DNA of 64,000 nucleotides from Intestinibacillus massiliensis (GTDB lineage Bacteria > Bacillota > Clostridia > Oscillospirales > Butyricicoccaceae): the NCBI GenBank assembly GCA_029267335.1, contig JAJUJC010000002.1, positions 62,001-126,000 of the forward strand, in the 5' to 3' direction. Positions 63,330-64,000 of this stretch are shown here, in pieces. The notes under the pieces are model-generated. The model was not told where the DNA came from. It worked only from the letters and a program-made list of their open reading frames with translations, and searched no databases. Made by a program: the position numbers and the translations under genes. How positions within the stretch are numbered: position 1 is the stretch's first letter; each line of letters begins with the position of its first letter.

Positions 63330-63338
63330 AGTGTGCTA
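63330..63338 (+). promoter_or_regulatory. extended -10 element of the ZIP transporter gene
   Basis: TGC-TATACT ~46 bases before the start; no clear -35. Confidence 0.4.
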
Positions 63339-63383
63339 TACTCTCAGATAGGAAAACCGAAATTTAAAAAGGGAGGTGACACT

Positions 63384-64000
63384 ATGGATCATATGACAAC
63401 AGTTTTGATCGGTGTAGGGATTCCGCTGCTCGGTACGACGCTCGGCGCGGCGATGGTATTTCTTCTGAAAAACGAAATGCGCGAGGGCGTGCGCAAGGCG
63501 CTGCTCGGCTTTGCGTCGGGCGTGATGATCGCGGCGTCGGTCTGGTCGCTGCTCATCCCTGCGATTGATATGGACGAGGCGGCGGGCGGACGGGGCTGGC
63601 CCGCCGCACTCATCGGCTTTCTGCTCGGCATCGGCTTTTTGCTGCTGCTCGATACGGTCATCCCCCATTTGCACATGGACTCGGATAAGCCCGAGGGCAG
63701 ACCGAGCAAACTGGGCAAGTCGCTCATGCTCGTGCTTGCGGTGACGCTGCACAATCTGCCCGAGGGCATGGCGGTCGGCGTTGTGCTCGCAGGCGCGCTG
63801 TCGGGCAGCGCGGTCATCACGACGACGGGGGCGCTCGCGCTCGCGGTCGGCATCGCCATCCAGAATGTGCCCGAGGGTGCGATCATCTCCATGCCGCTCA
63901 TCGCAAACGGTCTGAGCCGTCGCCGCGCGTTCGGCTACGGCTTGGCGTCGGGTGTGGTCGAGCCGGTCGGTGCGCTGCTGACCATTGGGCTGACTGCGCT
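63384..64000 (+). CDS. ZIP-family metal transporter (3' end outside window)
   Basis: The first 205 residues of a ZIP-family permease that moves Zn2+ or other divalent ions into the cell. Hydrophobic segments alternate with a variable loop bearing LDTVIPHLHMDSDKPEGR, and the metal-path motif HNLPEGMAVGVVL (TM4) is followed by IQNVPEGAIISMPL (TM5). GGGAGGTGA precedes the ATG by 7 bases. The gene is open at base 64000. Confidence 0.9.
   Translation, partial: MDHMTTVLIGVGIPLLGTTLGAAMVFLLKNEMREGVRKALLGFASGVMIAASVWSLLIPAIDMDEAAGGRGWPAALIGFLLGIGFLLLLDTVIPHLHMDSDKPEGRPSKLGKSLMLVLAVTLHNLPEGMAVGVVLAGALSGSAVITTTGALALAVGIAIQNVPEGAIISMPLIANGLSRRRAFGYGLASGVVEPVGALLTIGLTA

Overview
The window is visibly GC-rich and carries the conserved Firmicute replication-origin neighbourhood: rpmH-rnpA-yidD-yidC-jag-mnmE-mnmG-rsmG-noc-parA-parB on one side of dnaA, and dnaN-yaaA-recF-remB-gyrB-gyrA on the other. 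High GC, this gene order, a Bcd/EtfB/EtfA operon, stalk-domain and SLH-domain exported proteins and many strong SD sequences point to a high-GC Clostridia bacterium, probably an Oscillospiraceae/Butyricicoccaceae-type gut anaerobe (inference; no marker was searched).

Layout. 1-5551 (+): end of an ABC-F ATPase, a YdcF-like membrane protein, prfA, a Sua5-type tRNA-modification gene, coaE and an M18 aminopeptidase. 5642-15265 (-): secreted HAD phosphatase, NSS-family sodium symporter, TepA/ClpP-like protease, the etfA-etfB-acyl-CoA dehydrogenase operon and NAD synthetase; asnB (+) follows. 17637-29668 (-): serS, a coiled-coil membrane protein, parB, parA, noc, rsmG, mnmG, mnmE, jag, yidC, yidD, rnpA, rpmH. 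From 30038 (+): dnaA, an oriC unwinding region, dnaN, yaaA, recF, remB, gyrB, gyrA, glgA and an amidohydrolase. 42834-64000 is mixed: PrsA-like foldase, a CmpB-type membrane protein with 11-residue repeats, an Mrp/NifX-like Fe-S pair, SLH protein, LacI regulator with a Gfo/Idh/MocA dehydrogenase, a GIY-YIG/NUDIX fusion, adenosine deaminase, rsmI and a TrmN6-like methylase, nifS-iscU, mfd, a NimA-like flavoprotein, a stalk-domain protein and a ZIP transporter cut by the window end.

Genes switch from mostly minus to mostly plus at about 29.9 kb, so transcription diverges from the origin. DnaA-box-like sites occur at four places: dnaA-dnaN (with a DnaA-trio and AT-rich stretch), rnpA-rpmH, mnmE-mnmG (with its own AT-rich tract) and a distal cluster near 9.74 kb. 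Three parS sites lie between noc and parA. ParA, ParB and Noc would act on these for segregation and nucleoid occlusion.

The least expected content is not a cassette but dispersed DNA: (i) a family of intergenic mosaic repeats whose terminal hairpin keeps pairing while its stem sequence changes, one copy of which forms the last codons of a LacI-type regulator; and (ii) six copies of the perfect palindrome TGAGCATGCTCA, four of them as two intergenic pairs. No rRNA, tRNA, CRISPR array, IS element or prophage was seen.
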